From Haloarcula pellucida (GTDB taxonomy: Archaea > Halobacteriota > Halobacteria > Halobacteriales > Haloarculaceae), in the NCBI RefSeq assembly GCF_014647235.1, contig NZ_BMOU01000005.1, forward strand, positions 248,379-312,378: a stretch of 64,000 nt of DNA, written 5' to 3'. The notes beneath the pieces are model-generated. The model had not been told where the DNA came from and ran no database searches. It saw nothing but the letters and a program-made list of their open reading frames with translations. Of the stretch, positions 42,319 to 51,660 are shown piece by piece; the stretch's first letter is position 1; every line of letters begins with the position of its first letter. The position numbers and the translations under genes were made by a program.

Positions 42319-42384
42319 ATGTAGGGAGTGGCGATAGAGCGGCACAAAACCGACAGAGACAGCCGTAAACGCCCTATTTCGAGA

Positions 42385-44610
42385 TCAGTCGTCTGCGCGT
42401 CGGTCGCCGTCGAAGAGGTCCGTGAGCAGTCTGGCTTCGGCCTTGCGGAGGTGGCCGTGGAGCGTCGGCGCGGAGATGTCCAGCGTCGACGCGACTTCCT
42501 CGGCCGTCGACCCGCGGGGCCAGTCGAAGTACCCGGCGCGGTAGGCCGTCTCCAGCACCTCCTGTTGGCGGTCGGTGAGTTCGCCGACGGTTCCCCGGGA
42601 GATGCCGTCGGGCCGACCGACGGGCCGGTCGCGGGTTCGCTTCGAGACGAGGCGCGTCTCGGGGAACGCCGCTTTGACCTCCTCGACGAGACTCCGAACG
42701 TCGGCGTCGGGGGCCACCTCGGCGACGGCCGTCGTGACCCTGTCCTCGACGGTCACGGAGACGACCTGCGCGCCGCTGTCGACGAGCGTCCCGACCAGCG
42801 TCCCGTCGGGGACCGCCCACTCGACGAGTCCCCCCTCGTCTTCGCGAATCGTCCGAATCCGGTCGGAGTGGGTCGCCGTCAGCGCGTCCTCGTCGGGGAC
42901 CTCCCCTGACGCCACCCGGAGGTACGCGAGGTGGCCGTCGACGGCGTTCGGGACGATACCGGTCAGTTCGAGGGAACACTCCGTCTCCGCGGCCAGTTCG
43001 AGGAGCGTCCCGTCGGTGTCGCGGCTGGCGAACTCCAGTTCGACGACCGATTCCGCGCTGAGGAGGCGGCGCGTCTCGACGGCGTTGCTGGCGTGGCCGA
43101 TGAGTTCGCCGAGTTCCGCGAGCACCTCGCGCTCCCGGTCGGGGATTGCCGTCGAATCGCCGTCGCTCGATTCCGCCGAGCGGAGGGCGAGGACGCCGTA
43201 CACCGTCGGGCCGTACACCAGCGGAACCACCGTCCACGTCCCCCGCTGGTCGTCCGGGTCGACGACGACCGGAGTCGCCGCTGCCCGAGACTCGGCCGGG
43301 ACGGCGCTCGCGATGTCCGCCGGAAGCGCCGACGGGTCGGCGTCGGCCCCGGCGATAGTCCATCCCGCTCCCTCCCCCTGTAACGTCGATAGGTCGGCCG
43401 CACACGCCGTCCGGTAGATGCCGTCTTCGGTGAGACGTTCGCACACCGCCCGGCGAATCTCCGACCGACTGGTGGCGGTGACGAGCGCCCGGTGGACGCC
43501 CCGAATCGCCGCGTTGAGGCTGTCGAGTCGTTCGAGTTCCTCGCGCTGGGTTTCGAGGCGGCGCTCCCGGTTTTTCCGGGTCGTGATGTCTTGGATGACG
43601 AGCGTGTGGCCGGTCAGTCGCCCGTGTCGGTCGTGAATCGGCGACGTGCGTATCTCGTAGACGTTGCCGTCGAGTCCCAGTTCCGCGAGGGCGTCCTCGG
43701 TGTCGAAGTCGATGGCCGACTCGTCGACGAGCGAGCGGACCGGTTGGCCGAGCGCCGCCGACGAGGAACAGTCGAACAAGTCGGCCGCCGTCGGGTTGAG
43801 GTACAGCACTCGCCGGGTGGTGTCGACGATGACGACGCCGTCTTCGAGGTGGTGGATGACCGCGCTCCGACCGAGTTGTCTGGTCGCCGGGACCAAGTCG
43901 AACAGTCGGTGGCGAAACAGCGCGTGGCCGAAGGCGAACCCGGAGACGACGAAGGAGTAGGGCGTGAGGTCGAGGAGGGGCCGTCCGATCTGTACCACCG
44001 GGAGCACCGACAGCGCGCTGGCGAGAATCGGGACGGTGACACCGACGACGAGCAGGATGGCCTGGTCGGCGTAGAGGTGGTCCGAGAACCACACCAGACG
44101 GAGGAGCAGGAAGCCGCCCGTGGTGATAAGGACGTAGGTAAAGACCGTGAACACCCAGAACCACGGGCCGAACGACTGGTCGAAGATAGCGAGGCCGCTG
44201 ACGACGACGAGCGTGTTGTCCGTCCACATGAGGTGGTGCCACGGGTTCGTCCACGCCAGCGCGGCGGTGACGACCGGAACCACCGAGAGCGCGGCCACGG
44301 TCCGTCGGTCAATCAGTTCGTCGTGGCCCGTGTACTCGAGGGCGAACAGCATCCAGAGTACCGGAATCGCGGCCGTGCCGGTCCACTGGACGTACTCCCA
44401 GAGCAGTCGCGCGCCGAGGTCGGCGGTCAGCAGGCCGACGAGGTGTGCGCCCGCATACAGCGTAAACGCTGCCACCAGCCCCGAGAACGCGCGGGCACCG
44501 TGTTCGGCCCGGTTCCGCCACGCGTAGCCGGTCAGCGCCGTCGTCGTCAGGACCGACAGGGCGAGCAACAGCACGTGCGCGACGGTGGCGAGCGTCACGA
44601 CTCGGCGCAC
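42385..44610 (-). CDS. Bat-like transcriptional regulator: 7TM sensor, PAS, GAF, HTH-10
   Basis: 741 residues. Seven hydrophobic helices (1-225) match the 7TM domain found N-terminal to haloarchaeal histidine kinases. Next is a PAS domain with its N-box (VIHHLEDGVVIVDTTRRVLYLNPTAADLF, ~250-278), then a GAF-like domain, and last an HTH-10 DNA-binding region (ELTDRQQEVLETAYRAGYFDWPRGSTAEEVASTLDI). No His-kinase or receiver domain is present, so sensing is coupled directly to DNA binding, as in the bacterio-opsin activator. It lies just upstream of the cytolysin-like gene in the same orientation. Confidence 0.8.
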   Translation of the reverse strand: MRRVVTLATVAHVLLLALSVLTTTALTGYAWRNRAEHGARAFSGLVAAFTLYAGAHLVGLLTADLGARLLWEYVQWTGTAAIPVLWMLFALEYTGHDELIDRRTVAALSVVPVVTAALAWTNPWHHLMWTDNTLVVVSGLAIFDQSFGPWFWVFTVFTYVLITTGGFLLLRLVWFSDHLYADQAILLVVGVTVPILASALSVLPVVQIGRPLLDLTPYSFVVSGFAFGHALFRHRLFDLVPATRQLGRSAVIHHLEDGVVIVDTTRRVLYLNPTAADLFDCSSSAALGQPVRSLVDESAIDFDTEDALAELGLDGNVYEIRTSPIHDRHGRLTGHTLVIQDITTRKNRERRLETQREELERLDSLNAAIRGVHRALVTATSRSEIRRAVCERLTEDGIYRTACAADLSTLQGEGAGWTIAGADADPSALPADIASAVPAESRAAATPVVVDPDDQRGTWTVVPLVYGPTVYGVLALRSAESSDGDSTAIPDREREVLAELGELIGHASNAVETRRLLSAESVVELEFASRDTDGTLLELAAETECSLELTGIVPNAVDGHLAYLRVASGEVPDEDALTATHSDRIRTIREDEGGLVEWAVPDGTLVGTLVDSGAQVVSVTVEDRVTTAVAEVAPDADVRSLVEEVKAAFPETRLVSKRTRDRPVGRPDGISRGTVGELTDRQQEVLETAYRAGYFDWPRGSTAEEVASTLDISAPTLHGHLRKAEARLLTDLFDGDRRADD

Positions 44611-44749
44611 CCTCGTAGCCGATACCGGACCCGACCCCGATATCCCATTGACAGCACGTTCTACGGCCCGGTTCTTAACCTACCCGCTCACAGTCAGGTC
44701 GACTCCGAGAACACACGGTTTAAACACGACAGCGGCCTAGCGGCGCACA

Positions 44750-45883
44750 ATGAGCCGGTCTGGAGCCTTCTGCCCGCGCTGCGGGGACGAGATGGCGGCA
44801 CACCCCGAGGACCGCCCGGACCTTCCGGGCGCACAGCGGGACTCCGAGCGCGTGCTGTGTGACGCCTGCTACTTCGAGGAGTTCGACCTCGTGGACGCCC
44901 CCGAGAAGATACAGGTCCGCGTCTGCTCGCAGTGTGGCGCGGTCCACAAGGGGAACCGCTGGGTGGACGTCGGCGCCGAGGACTACACGGATATCGCCGT
45001 CGAACAGGTCAGTGAGGCGCTGGGCATCCACGTCGACGCCCAGTCCATCGCGTGGCAGGTCGCCCCCGAACAGGTCGACAAGAACAACATCCGGATGCAC
45101 GCCGAGTTCTCCGGCGTCGTCCGCGAGACGCCCGTCACCGAGGAGGTCGTCGTCCCCGTCAGCATCTCTCGACAGACCTGCGAGCGCTGTGGGAAGATAG
45201 CCGGGGGTTCCTTCGCCAGCGTCGTACAGGTGCGGGCCGACGAACGCGACCCGACCGAGGAGGAGATCGAGCGGGCGAAGACCACCGCCGAGGAGTACGT
45301 CGCCGACCGCGAGGAGACCGGCGACCGCAACGCGTTCATCACCGAGACGAAGGAGGTCCCGGAGGGACTGAACATGAAGATATCGACGAACCAGATGGGA
45401 CTGGGCATCGCCAAGCGCATCACCGCCCAGTTGGGCGGGACGTACTCGGACTCGAAACGCCTCATCACCGAGGACGAGGACGGCCAGAAGCTCTACCGGA
45501 TGACCTACGCCGTCCGCCTGCCCCGCTACCAGCAGGGCGAGATTATCGACCCCGAGGACGGCGGCGGCCCAGTCCTCGTCCGCTCCATACAGGGGAACCT
45601 GAAGGGCGTCCGACTGGCGACCGGCGACCACTACGAGGCCAGTTTCGAGGCGGGCGAGGCCCCCGACGGCGAGCGGTTGGGCTTCCGCGAGGACGGCCAG
45701 ACGACGACGCTCGTCGCCGTCGAGGACGAGAACGCCGTACAGGTACTCGACCCGGACACCTTCCAGAGCGTGACGATTCCGCGACCGGACTATCTGGACA
45801 CCGGCGCCGACGAACTGACCGTGTTCAAGAGCGCCGCCGGCCTGCACGTCCTGCCCGAGAACGGGACCGGCGACGATGCCTGA
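44750..45883 (+). CDS. nmd3: Nmd3 ribosome export/maturation protein
   Basis: 377 residues. Zinc-binding N-terminus: FCPRCGDEM and CDACYFEEF, then VRVCSQCGAVHKGNRW and further pairs CERCGKIAG. The remainder resembles archaeal Nmd3, which binds the 60S (here 50S) subunit and assists its last maturation steps; archaea lack the nuclear-export part. A TATA-like TTTAAA lies 28 nt before the ATG. The next gene, taw2, overlaps its stop by 8 nt, so they are co-transcribed. Confidence 0.9.
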   Translation: MSRSGAFCPRCGDEMAAHPEDRPDLPGAQRDSERVLCDACYFEEFDLVDAPEKIQVRVCSQCGAVHKGNRWVDVGAEDYTDIAVEQVSEALGIHVDAQSIAWQVAPEQVDKNNIRMHAEFSGVVRETPVTEEVVVPVSISRQTCERCGKIAGGSFASVVQVRADERDPTEEEIERAKTTAEEYVADREETGDRNAFITETKEVPEGLNMKISTNQMGLGIAKRITAQLGGTYSDSKRLITEDEDGQKLYRMTYAVRLPRYQQGEIIDPEDGGGPVLVRSIQGNLKGVRLATGDHYEASFEAGEAPDGERLGFREDGQTTTLVAVEDENAVQVLDPDTFQSVTIPRPDYLDTGADELTVFKSAAGLHVLPENGTGDDA

Positions 45884-46913
45884 AGACGACGCCGACCGCG
45901 ACCAGCGTCTCGCCGTCGTCGTGGCGAAACCGCGCGCCCAGACCGTCATCGACGCGCTGACCGACGAGGGCGTCTACGACGCCGACCGGAGCGTCCGCTC
46001 GTGGGACGACGACGGCGTCGCCGTCCCCGTGACCGCTCCGCCGCAAACGGTCGACGTTCGCGAAATCGTCCAGCAGGTCGGCGAGCCACGCCTGCGGACC
46101 CTCGAAGACCACCTCCGGCAGCGGGGGTGGACCGACGACGAACTCGACGCCGCCCCGTCCTCGTGGGCCGTCGTCGGGTCGGTCGTCCTCGTCGACGTGG
46201 GCGACGCCCCACGTCCCGAAGAGGTCGGACAGGCGTTGCTCGCCCTCCACGGCGAGGCCGACACGGTGCTCGACCGGGGCGGCATCTCCGGGGACCACCG
46301 CGAACCGAACGTCACCGTCGTCGCCGGGGAGGGCGACACCGAGACGGTCCACACCGAACACGGCACCCAGTACGGACTGGACCTCGCCGAGGTCATGTTC
46401 TCGCCGGGGAACAAGACCGAGCGAGCGCGGATGGGCGACGCAGTCGAAGCGGGCGAGCGCGTCCTCGATATGTTCGCCGGCATCGGCTACTTCACGCTCC
46501 CGATGGCCCGCGCTGGCGCGAGCGTCACGGCCGTCGAGCGCAACCCGACGGCGTTCCGGTATCTGGTCGAGAACGTGATGCAAAACGGCGTCGACCGGAA
46601 CGTCCAGCCGTATCGAGCGGACTGTCGCGACGTGGTGCCGGAGTTCGCGAGGGAGGCCCGCGCCGACCGCGTGCTGATGGGCTACTACGAGGCCCACGAG
46701 TACCTCGACAGCGCGCTCGACGCGCTGGCCTCCGGCGGCGTTCTCCACATGCACGAGGCGACGCCCGAAGCGCTCGTCTTCGAGCGCCCTATCGAGCGCC
46801 TGGAGGCCGCCGCGGACGACGCCGGCCGGTCGGTCGAGGTGCTCGACACCCGACGCGTGAAGGGGTACAGCGAGGGGGTCGCCCACGTCGTCGTCGACGC
46901 CCGGATCGAGTAA
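45876..46913 (+). CDS. taw2: tRNA wyosine aminocarboxypropyltransferase Taw2
   Basis: 345 residues. Taw2/Tyw2 transfers the 3-amino-3-carboxypropyl group of SAM to demethylwyosine-37 of tRNA-Phe. The Trm5/Tyw2 fold is marked by VMFSPGNKTERARM (173-186), Rossmann motif DMFAGIGYFTLP and TAVERNPTA. At the active-site loop Trm5 has N-L/M-P, while this protein reads RVLMGYYEAHEYL, the Tyw2/Taw2 form. The C-terminal end (KGYSEGVAHVVVDARI) agrees with Tyw2. Distinguishing the two rests on the loop, so the call is good but not absolute. Confidence 0.75.
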   Translation: MPEDDADRDQRLAVVVAKPRAQTVIDALTDEGVYDADRSVRSWDDDGVAVPVTAPPQTVDVREIVQQVGEPRLRTLEDHLRQRGWTDDELDAAPSSWAVVGSVVLVDVGDAPRPEEVGQALLALHGEADTVLDRGGISGDHREPNVTVVAGEGDTETVHTEHGTQYGLDLAEVMFSPGNKTERARMGDAVEAGERVLDMFAGIGYFTLPMARAGASVTAVERNPTAFRYLVENVMQNGVDRNVQPYRADCRDVVPEFAREARADRVLMGYYEAHEYLDSALDALASGGVLHMHEATPEALVFERPIERLEAAADDAGRSVEVLDTRRVKGYSEGVAHVVVDARIE

Positions 46914-46954
46914 CCGACCACAAACTATTCACCAACCGTCCGACAGGTCCCCGT

Positions 46955-47851
46955 ATGCGACGCCGCCAGTTCCTCGCCGCCGTCGCCGTCGGCGCGACCC
47001 TCCCCCTCGCTGGCTGTTCGGACCCCCGTGGGTCCATCCGCCTGACCGACGTGAGCGACGACGCCGCACTCGCCGACCGGTGGGCGATTCCCACCGGCGA
47101 CCTCGCCGACTCGTACCGTGACCTCACTGTCGGCGCCATCGAGGACGACGCCGAGCGAGCGACGGTGACCGACACGCACCCGCCGTTCGACCCGACGTGG
47201 CCCATCGCGTACGAGGGGTCGTACTACGCCGTCGACTCCGAGGCGACGAACGAGCGGACCCGGACGCAGTACGGCGTCGAGTCGACGTTCGACCCGGACC
47301 CGCCACCCGAGCGGACGGTCGCATACGCCGACCTCCCCGCCGTCGACCGGGAGAAACTCGACCGCATCTTCGACTCCGACACGGCGCGGGACCCGGGCGA
47401 GACGCTCGGCGTCGGCGTGCGCTACACGGACGCCGAGGCCGCCGAGTCGGTCGTCGTCCCCGAACCCGAGTACGACGGCGTCACCCGGGACGGGGCGACG
47501 TTCGGGGTCGCCGTCCGCGACAGCCGAGAGGTGACTGTCGCCGACTACCGCTACCGCGCCGAGTTGCTGGCCCGAGACGCGACCGGGTTGGCCGCCATCG
47601 CCCGCGAGCGGTTCCGGTTCTCGTTCGACGGCCTCTCGGCGGACCAGCGAGCCATCCTCGACGACGCCAAGAACGGCGAGGCCGAGTCCGAGGACCCGCC
47701 GTCGGAAGCGTTCACGGCGCTCGTCGAGCGGTTCCGCGCCCACGACGACGTGGCCGTCGAAGTGTCCGAGTACAGCGGGACGTGGCTCCTCGCCTACGAC
47801 GGCGCGGACTGGTGGGCCGAGGTCCGGTATCCGGAGGAGATGCGGGGTTAG
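46955..47851 (+). CDS. Secreted lipoprotein, unknown family
   Basis: 298 residues. MRRRQFLAAVAVGATLPLAGC has twin arginines and a lipobox (LAG|C), so it is exported (Tat or Sec) and lipid-anchored. The mature part is acidic with repeated EYDG/YDGADWW strands and no cysteine after the anchor. It ends opposite cetZ with a 4-bp overlap. No domain recognised; the C-terminal YSGTWLLAYDGADWWAEVRYP could be a beta sandwich. Confidence 0.7.
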   Translation: MRRRQFLAAVAVGATLPLAGCSDPRGSIRLTDVSDDAALADRWAIPTGDLADSYRDLTVGAIEDDAERATVTDTHPPFDPTWPIAYEGSYYAVDSEATNERTRTQYGVESTFDPDPPPERTVAYADLPAVDREKLDRIFDSDTARDPGETLGVGVRYTDAEAAESVVVPEPEYDGVTRDGATFGVAVRDSREVTVADYRYRAELLARDATGLAAIARERFRFSFDGLSADQRAILDDAKNGEAESEDPPSEAFTALVERFRAHDDVAVEVSEYSGTWLLAYDGADWWAEVRYPEEMRG

Positions 47852-48999
47852 AAGAGCGGTTCGAGGTCGCCATCGGTGACCGACAGCAGGTCCGCGAGCT
47901 TCGTCTCCGAGCGATCGCTCAACTCGCGCATCGACTGCTGGGTCTCGATGGCGATGCCCTGCAGTTCCTTGACGCGCGGGACGTCGCTGACCCCCGAGAG
48001 GACCACCGCGGCGGCCACCTCGTCGGCGTCCGGGACCGGGAAGTCCCCACCCCGGACCTCCATCGTCCCCGTCGCCTCCTCCAGCCAGTTGCGGGCCTTC
48101 TCGACGCCCTGCCGGCTCAGTAGCTCCGGCGGCCCGGCGACGACGACGAGTGCGCGCTCGGCGCTCGTTATCTCGCAGGGCAGCGAGAGGCGCCCCAGCG
48201 TGGCCTGCCGGACCGTCGAGAGGATGCGTGGCGTCGCGTCGGAGGCGTCGGCGGCCTTCTTGCCGCCGAAGAACCCGCGCTTGCGCTCGACGGGCGAGGC
48301 CGCGTAACCGAACGAAGAGACACCGCCACAGGCGAGTGTGTTGATTATCTCGCTGGCGTCGACCACCTGCTCGGGGACCGCGCGGCCGTCGGTCTCGCCG
48401 GCGGCGAGGAGGACGCCGAAGCGGCGAGCGAGTTGCTCGTTGGCCCGCGCGAACCCGCTGGCGAGACTGTCCCCGGCGCCGCTCATCGTCTCGTTGTCGT
48501 AGACGACGAGGTTGTCCACCTCGCGGACGAAGGTCGTGAACGACCGGGCGGCGTTGAGCACGTAGATGCCGCCCTCGTCCTTCGCGGGGAGCAGTCCCAG
48601 CCCGTAGACCGGTTCCTCGTACCGCCGGCCGAGTTCCTTCGCGAGGTACGGCGCGACGCCGGACCCGGTGCCGCCGCCGAGGCCGGCGACGAGCATGAAC
48701 GCGTCCACCTCGTGGGTCGGGATGTCGGCGACGGCGTCCAGCACCTCCTCGCTGTCGGCTTGGGCGATTTCGGCCCCCAGTTCGTTGTCGGCGCCGACGC
48801 CGTGGCCCTTCACGCGGTCGGTGCCGATGAGCAAGCGGTTGCCGACGGGGACCCGTTGGAGGCCCAGCAGGTCCGCTTTGGCGGTGTTGACCGCCAGCGC
48901 GTCGACGACGACGTCGCTGTCCGTCCGGTCGGCGTACTCCAGAAAGGCGTCCGTGACCTTGCCACCAGCCTGACCGACCCCGATGAGTGCGAGACGCAT
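47848..48999 (-). CDS. CetZ family tubulin-like protein
   Basis: 383 residues. GTP-binding tubulin signature GLGGGTGSG (106-114), N-terminal phosphate loop MRLALIGVGQAGGKV, and NTAKADLLGLQRV. CetZ proteins control cell shape and motility in haloarchaea and are distinct from FtsZ. The C-terminal region after ~330 is shorter and more acidic than in CetZ1 and lacks clear lipid or membrane signals. Which CetZ subgroup it belongs to needs a tree. TATA-like element ~26 nt upstream of the ATG. Confidence 0.85.
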   Translation of the reverse strand: MRLALIGVGQAGGKVTDAFLEYADRTDSDVVVDALAVNTAKADLLGLQRVPVGNRLLIGTDRVKGHGVGADNELGAEIAQADSEEVLDAVADIPTHEVDAFMLVAGLGGGTGSGVAPYLAKELGRRYEEPVYGLGLLPAKDEGGIYVLNAARSFTTFVREVDNLVVYDNETMSGAGDSLASGFARANEQLARRFGVLLAAGETDGRAVPEQVVDASEIINTLACGGVSSFGYAASPVERKRGFFGGKKAADASDATPRILSTVRQATLGRLSLPCEITSAERALVVVAGPPELLSRQGVEKARNWLEEATGTMEVRGGDFPVPDADEVAAAVVLSGVSDVPRVKELQGIAIETQQSMRELSDRSETKLADLLSVTDGDLEPLF

Positions 49000-49088
49000 G
49001 CCTGATTGTACGGTAGGGTCGCCTTAACAGTATGCCCGCGCCCGTGGCCCGTCGTAACGCCTAATTAGCCGTCAGCCGAACGGCGTGT

Positions 49089-49178
49089 ATGGACAGACAA
49101 CAGGTGATGGCGGTCTTTCTGGCCTTCCTGATGGTCGGGTCGGCCGTCGTCTACGGACTCGCGTTCGCGTTCTTCTAG
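49089..49178 (+). CDS. Membrane microprotein (29 residues)
   Basis: MDRQQVMAVFLAFLMVGSAV followed by VYGLAFAFF. A single hydrophobic helix with a polar, positively charged start, G/C-biased third codon positions and an ATG in a good position. Overlaps the end of the helicase gene on the other strand by 4 bp. I have a vague memory of similar microproteins in haloarchaeal genomes. Function unknown; below the size that is normally called. Confidence 0.45.
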   Translation: MDRQQVMAVFLAFLMVGSAVVYGLAFAFF

Positions 49179-50914
49179 TCCCACACGTCCGAGAGGGGGT
49201 GACTGCCGCCGCCCGACCGCGAGCGAGAGCGGTCGTGCCGGCGTTTCGCGCTCGCACTGACGCCCGAAAGCGCCCGGTCCGGCGCGAAGTCGGGCAACTC
49301 CGGTTCGGACATCCGCACCACCTGTTCGTCGAACCAGTCGGGCATGTCGTGACGGGCGCGTTCGAACAGGTCCAGGAGCGACGTGTCGGCGAGGTAGGTC
49401 GCGCCGTAGTCGTCAGGCGCCCGCACGACGCGCCCGCAGGCCTGAATCACCGTTCTGAGTGCCGTCCGGTAGTACCACCCCCACTGGCCGTCCTCCAGTC
49501 GCCGGGCGACCCGCGAGTCCCGCGTGTTCGGGTAGGGGGCCTTACAGAGGACCTGCCAGCGACACAACTCGCCCTCCAGATCCAGCGCCTCCTCCATCTT
49601 CACCGAGAGGAACACGTCGGGGTTGTCGCTCCGTTTCCACGCCGACAGCGCGCCGTCCCGGTCTGCCTTGTCGTGGCTTCGGACTCGGGGGCCGACGCCG
49701 AACTCGGTCAGCAGGTCGTCCAACTGCTCCTGTATCGCGTAGGAGTGGCAGTGAATCAGGCCCTTCTCGTCGGGGTGCTGGGCCATGATGCGGACGATTT
49801 TCCGGGCCACCTTCGGCAGGGTGTCGTCGCGGTGGTCGTAGGTCATCTTCCCCTGCGTGACGTCGTACAGCGGGCGGTTCTCGACGGGGAAGGTGTGGCC
49901 CACCTCGACGAGGGCGACGTCGTCGGGGTCCAACCCGACGTTGGCACAGAAGGCGTCCTTGTTCAGAATCGTCGCCGAGAGGAGGGCGAACTTGTTGCCC
50001 CGGTCCCAGACGGTGTGTTTCAGGTACCGCTCGGGGTTCATCGGCTTGATGGTGACCGGTGCGCCCTCGCCGTCGGCTTGATCGACCACCCACGTCGTCG
50101 CGCTCTCGGGGTCGCGGTAGTCCTCCTGGAACCACGAGAGGTCGCTCCGGAGCTTGTTCAGCGAGTCGCGTTCTGCCACCTCGTCGGGGGTGAGTTCGGC
50201 GTTGCCCCGCAGTTCCTTCACGCGGCGCTCGGTGAGGTGTTCGAGACGTTCGGCGAAGGCGACGGCCTCGTCCAGTCCGTCGAGGGTCGGCACGTCTAGG
50301 TCCGACCACATCGGGATGGTCTCCGGCGAGAGGTCGATGGTGGCGTACATCTCCGCCCACTCGCCCAGGCCGTGGGCCTCGTCGACGACGACCACGTCCC
50401 GTTTCCCGAACACGTCGCTGCCGGCCGTCTGCATGAAGTACGCGAGCGTCATCGCGGCGATGCGGCGGTTCGAGGCGATAGCGCGGTCCGAGAAGTACGG
50501 ACAGCGGTGCTTGACCTGACAGTCGAACTCGCGTTCGCGCACGCAGGGGGCCTGATTGACCGGCGTGTCCGTCTCCCCGGGGAGGATGCAGTCGTAGTTG
50601 TTCTTCCCGCGGATGACACAGAGGTCCTCTAACAGGTCGTCCTCGGCCACGTCGTCGAGTTGGGACACCTGCGGCGTCGTGTAGTAGGCGTCGACCACCT
50701 GTTCGGCGCTCGCCTCCCCCGCGGTGCGGGCACACCCGGCGATGGCCCGGGCGAGCAGGGACTTGCCGCTCCCCGTCGGCGCGCGTACGAGGACGACGTC
50801 CTTCCCGCTCTCGAAGGCCGTGCGAATGTCCGAGAGGGCCTGCTTCTGGTTACCGCGGTAGCTCGGAGCGGGGAACTCGTCGTGGATCCGCGCCGGGTAC
50901 ACGCGAGAAGGCAA
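49175..50914 (-). CDS. Fe-S superfamily 2 helicase (XPD/Rad3/DinG-like)
   Basis: 579 residues. Walker A APTGSGKS (45-52), DEAH box VVVVDEAHGLG (174-184) and later GLIHCHSYAIQEQL. Cysteines C109, C124, C132 and C138, spaced as in XPD-type 4Fe-4S domains (C109 in NYDC, C138 in HRCPYF), sit between motif I and II. XPD family enzymes unwind DNA 5'-3' in repair and transcription; DinG-type ones act on R-loops or damaged DNA. ATG 50914 precedes the family start MPSRVYPARIHDEFP. Confidence 0.85.
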   Translation of the reverse strand: MPSRVYPARIHDEFPAPSYRGNQKQALSDIRTAFESGKDVVLVRAPTGSGKSLLARAIAGCARTAGEASAEQVVDAYYTTPQVSQLDDVAEDDLLEDLCVIRGKNNYDCILPGETDTPVNQAPCVREREFDCQVKHRCPYFSDRAIASNRRIAAMTLAYFMQTAGSDVFGKRDVVVVDEAHGLGEWAEMYATIDLSPETIPMWSDLDVPTLDGLDEAVAFAERLEHLTERRVKELRGNAELTPDEVAERDSLNKLRSDLSWFQEDYRDPESATTWVVDQADGEGAPVTIKPMNPERYLKHTVWDRGNKFALLSATILNKDAFCANVGLDPDDVALVEVGHTFPVENRPLYDVTQGKMTYDHRDDTLPKVARKIVRIMAQHPDEKGLIHCHSYAIQEQLDDLLTEFGVGPRVRSHDKADRDGALSAWKRSDNPDVFLSVKMEEALDLEGELCRWQVLCKAPYPNTRDSRVARRLEDGQWGWYYRTALRTVIQACGRVVRAPDDYGATYLADTSLLDLFERARHDMPDWFDEQVVRMSEPELPDFAPDRALSGVSASAKRRHDRSRSRSGGGSHPLSDVWD

Positions 50915-51033
50915 CGCACCGGTGGGGGTAAACCTTTCTTGTCAGGCGCCGGCGGCGACGGGCGGCGGGTCCCGCCCCATCGACGGAGTGGTGCGTGTTC
51001 ACACCCACACGGTCGTGGTAGTGGTACCCTCGG

Positions 51034-51045
51034 AAGTCTTATACA
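51034..51045 (+). promoter_or_regulatory. cspA promoter
   Basis: CTTATACATATA, centred about 31 nt before the ATG at 51071. A short T-rich leader (GTATGTTTGTTTGCA) separates it from the start codon. Confidence 0.55.
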
Positions 51046-51070
51046 TATACCCCCTGTATGTTTGTTTGCA

Positions 51071-51265
51071 ATGGCAAACGGTAAGGTTGATTTCTTCAAC
51101 GACACAGGCGGTTACGGTTTCATCTCGACTGAGGACGCGGACGAGGACGTTTTCTTCCACATGGAAGACGTTGGCGGCCCGGACCTCGAAGAAGGCGAGG
51201 AGATCGAATTCGACATCGAACAGGCCGACAAGGGCCCCCGCGCGACGAACGTCGTCCGCAACTAA
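51071..51265 (+). CDS. cspA: Cold-shock domain protein
   Basis: 64 residues. RNP1-like GGYGFISTED and RNP2-like DVFFHME, both with the aromatic residues that bind single-stranded RNA or DNA; GKVDFFNDTGG at the start is the family opening. Very acidic compared with bacterial CspA, as expected in halophiles. Acts as a nucleic-acid chaperone; several copies per haloarchaeal genome are usual. ATG at 51071, with its own promoter and a downstream hairpin. Confidence 0.95.
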   Translation: MANGKVDFFNDTGGYGFISTEDADEDVFFHMEDVGGPDLEEGEEIEFDIEQADKGPRATNVVRN

Positions 51266-51276
51266 CGCAGATTTCC

Positions 51277-51292
51277 GGTCGCGTTAGCGACC
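51277..51292 (+). terminator. Hairpin after cspA
   Basis: GGTCGC (51277-51282) and GCGACC (51287-51292) form a 6-bp stem with a GTTA loop, 11 nt after the stop codon. A weak T-rich stretch (GCGTTTTA) follows about 10 nt later. Likely terminates cspA. Confidence 0.4.
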
Positions 51293-51378
51293 ACGTCTGA
51301 CGCGTTTTATCGAACACTCCATCCAGAGCGGCAGCGTCGCGCCGCCGACGACAACGACCGACAGCGAGCGACGGCGAC

Positions 51379-51594
51379 TTACGACTCCTCTGTGAGCGCC
51401 GCCACGTCCTCGGCAGTCACCTCGGCGTCGTCCGGAAGCCGGTCGATACAGTCGTAACAGAGGAAGTGTTCGGTGCCGTCGCCGAGTTCGAGGACGATAC
51501 CCTCGGTCGGTCTGCTCTCCTGTGTCCAGATGTTGGCGATACCGCCACCTATCGAGACGCGGTCGCCACAGCCGTCACAGGGCTGTGATGCCAT
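51379..51594 (-). CDS. Small zinc-ribbon protein (DUF7561-like)
   Basis: 71 residues from the ATG at 51594. MASQPCDGCGDRVSIGGGIANIW, then LELGDGTEHFLCYDCIDRLPDDAEV. Two CxxC pairs 36 residues apart form one zinc ribbon; the acidic C-terminal helix is halophilic style. A longer in-frame start exists upstream but would lie in the divergent gene's region. Function unknown. Divergent from the cysteine-cluster gene at 51661. Confidence 0.7.
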   Translation of the reverse strand: MASQPCDGCGDRVSIGGGIANIWTQESRPTEGIVLELGDGTEHFLCYDCIDRLPDDAEVTAEDVAALTEES

Positions 51595-51660
51595 AGGTTC
51601 GCTACCGAGGACGGCGGTAAGGACCTTTTCTTTTTGCTGCGCGGTATCGAACACCACGGT

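Noticed and set aside
42374..44254. Second long minus-strand frame inside the 7TM regulator gene
   Set aside because: Arg/Pro-rich out-of-frame shadow of the regulator, which has clear PAS and HTH domains.
45876..46913. Annotation of this gene as Trm5
   Set aside because: The active-site loop reads MGYYEAHE, not the N-L/M-P of Trm5; Taw2 fits better.
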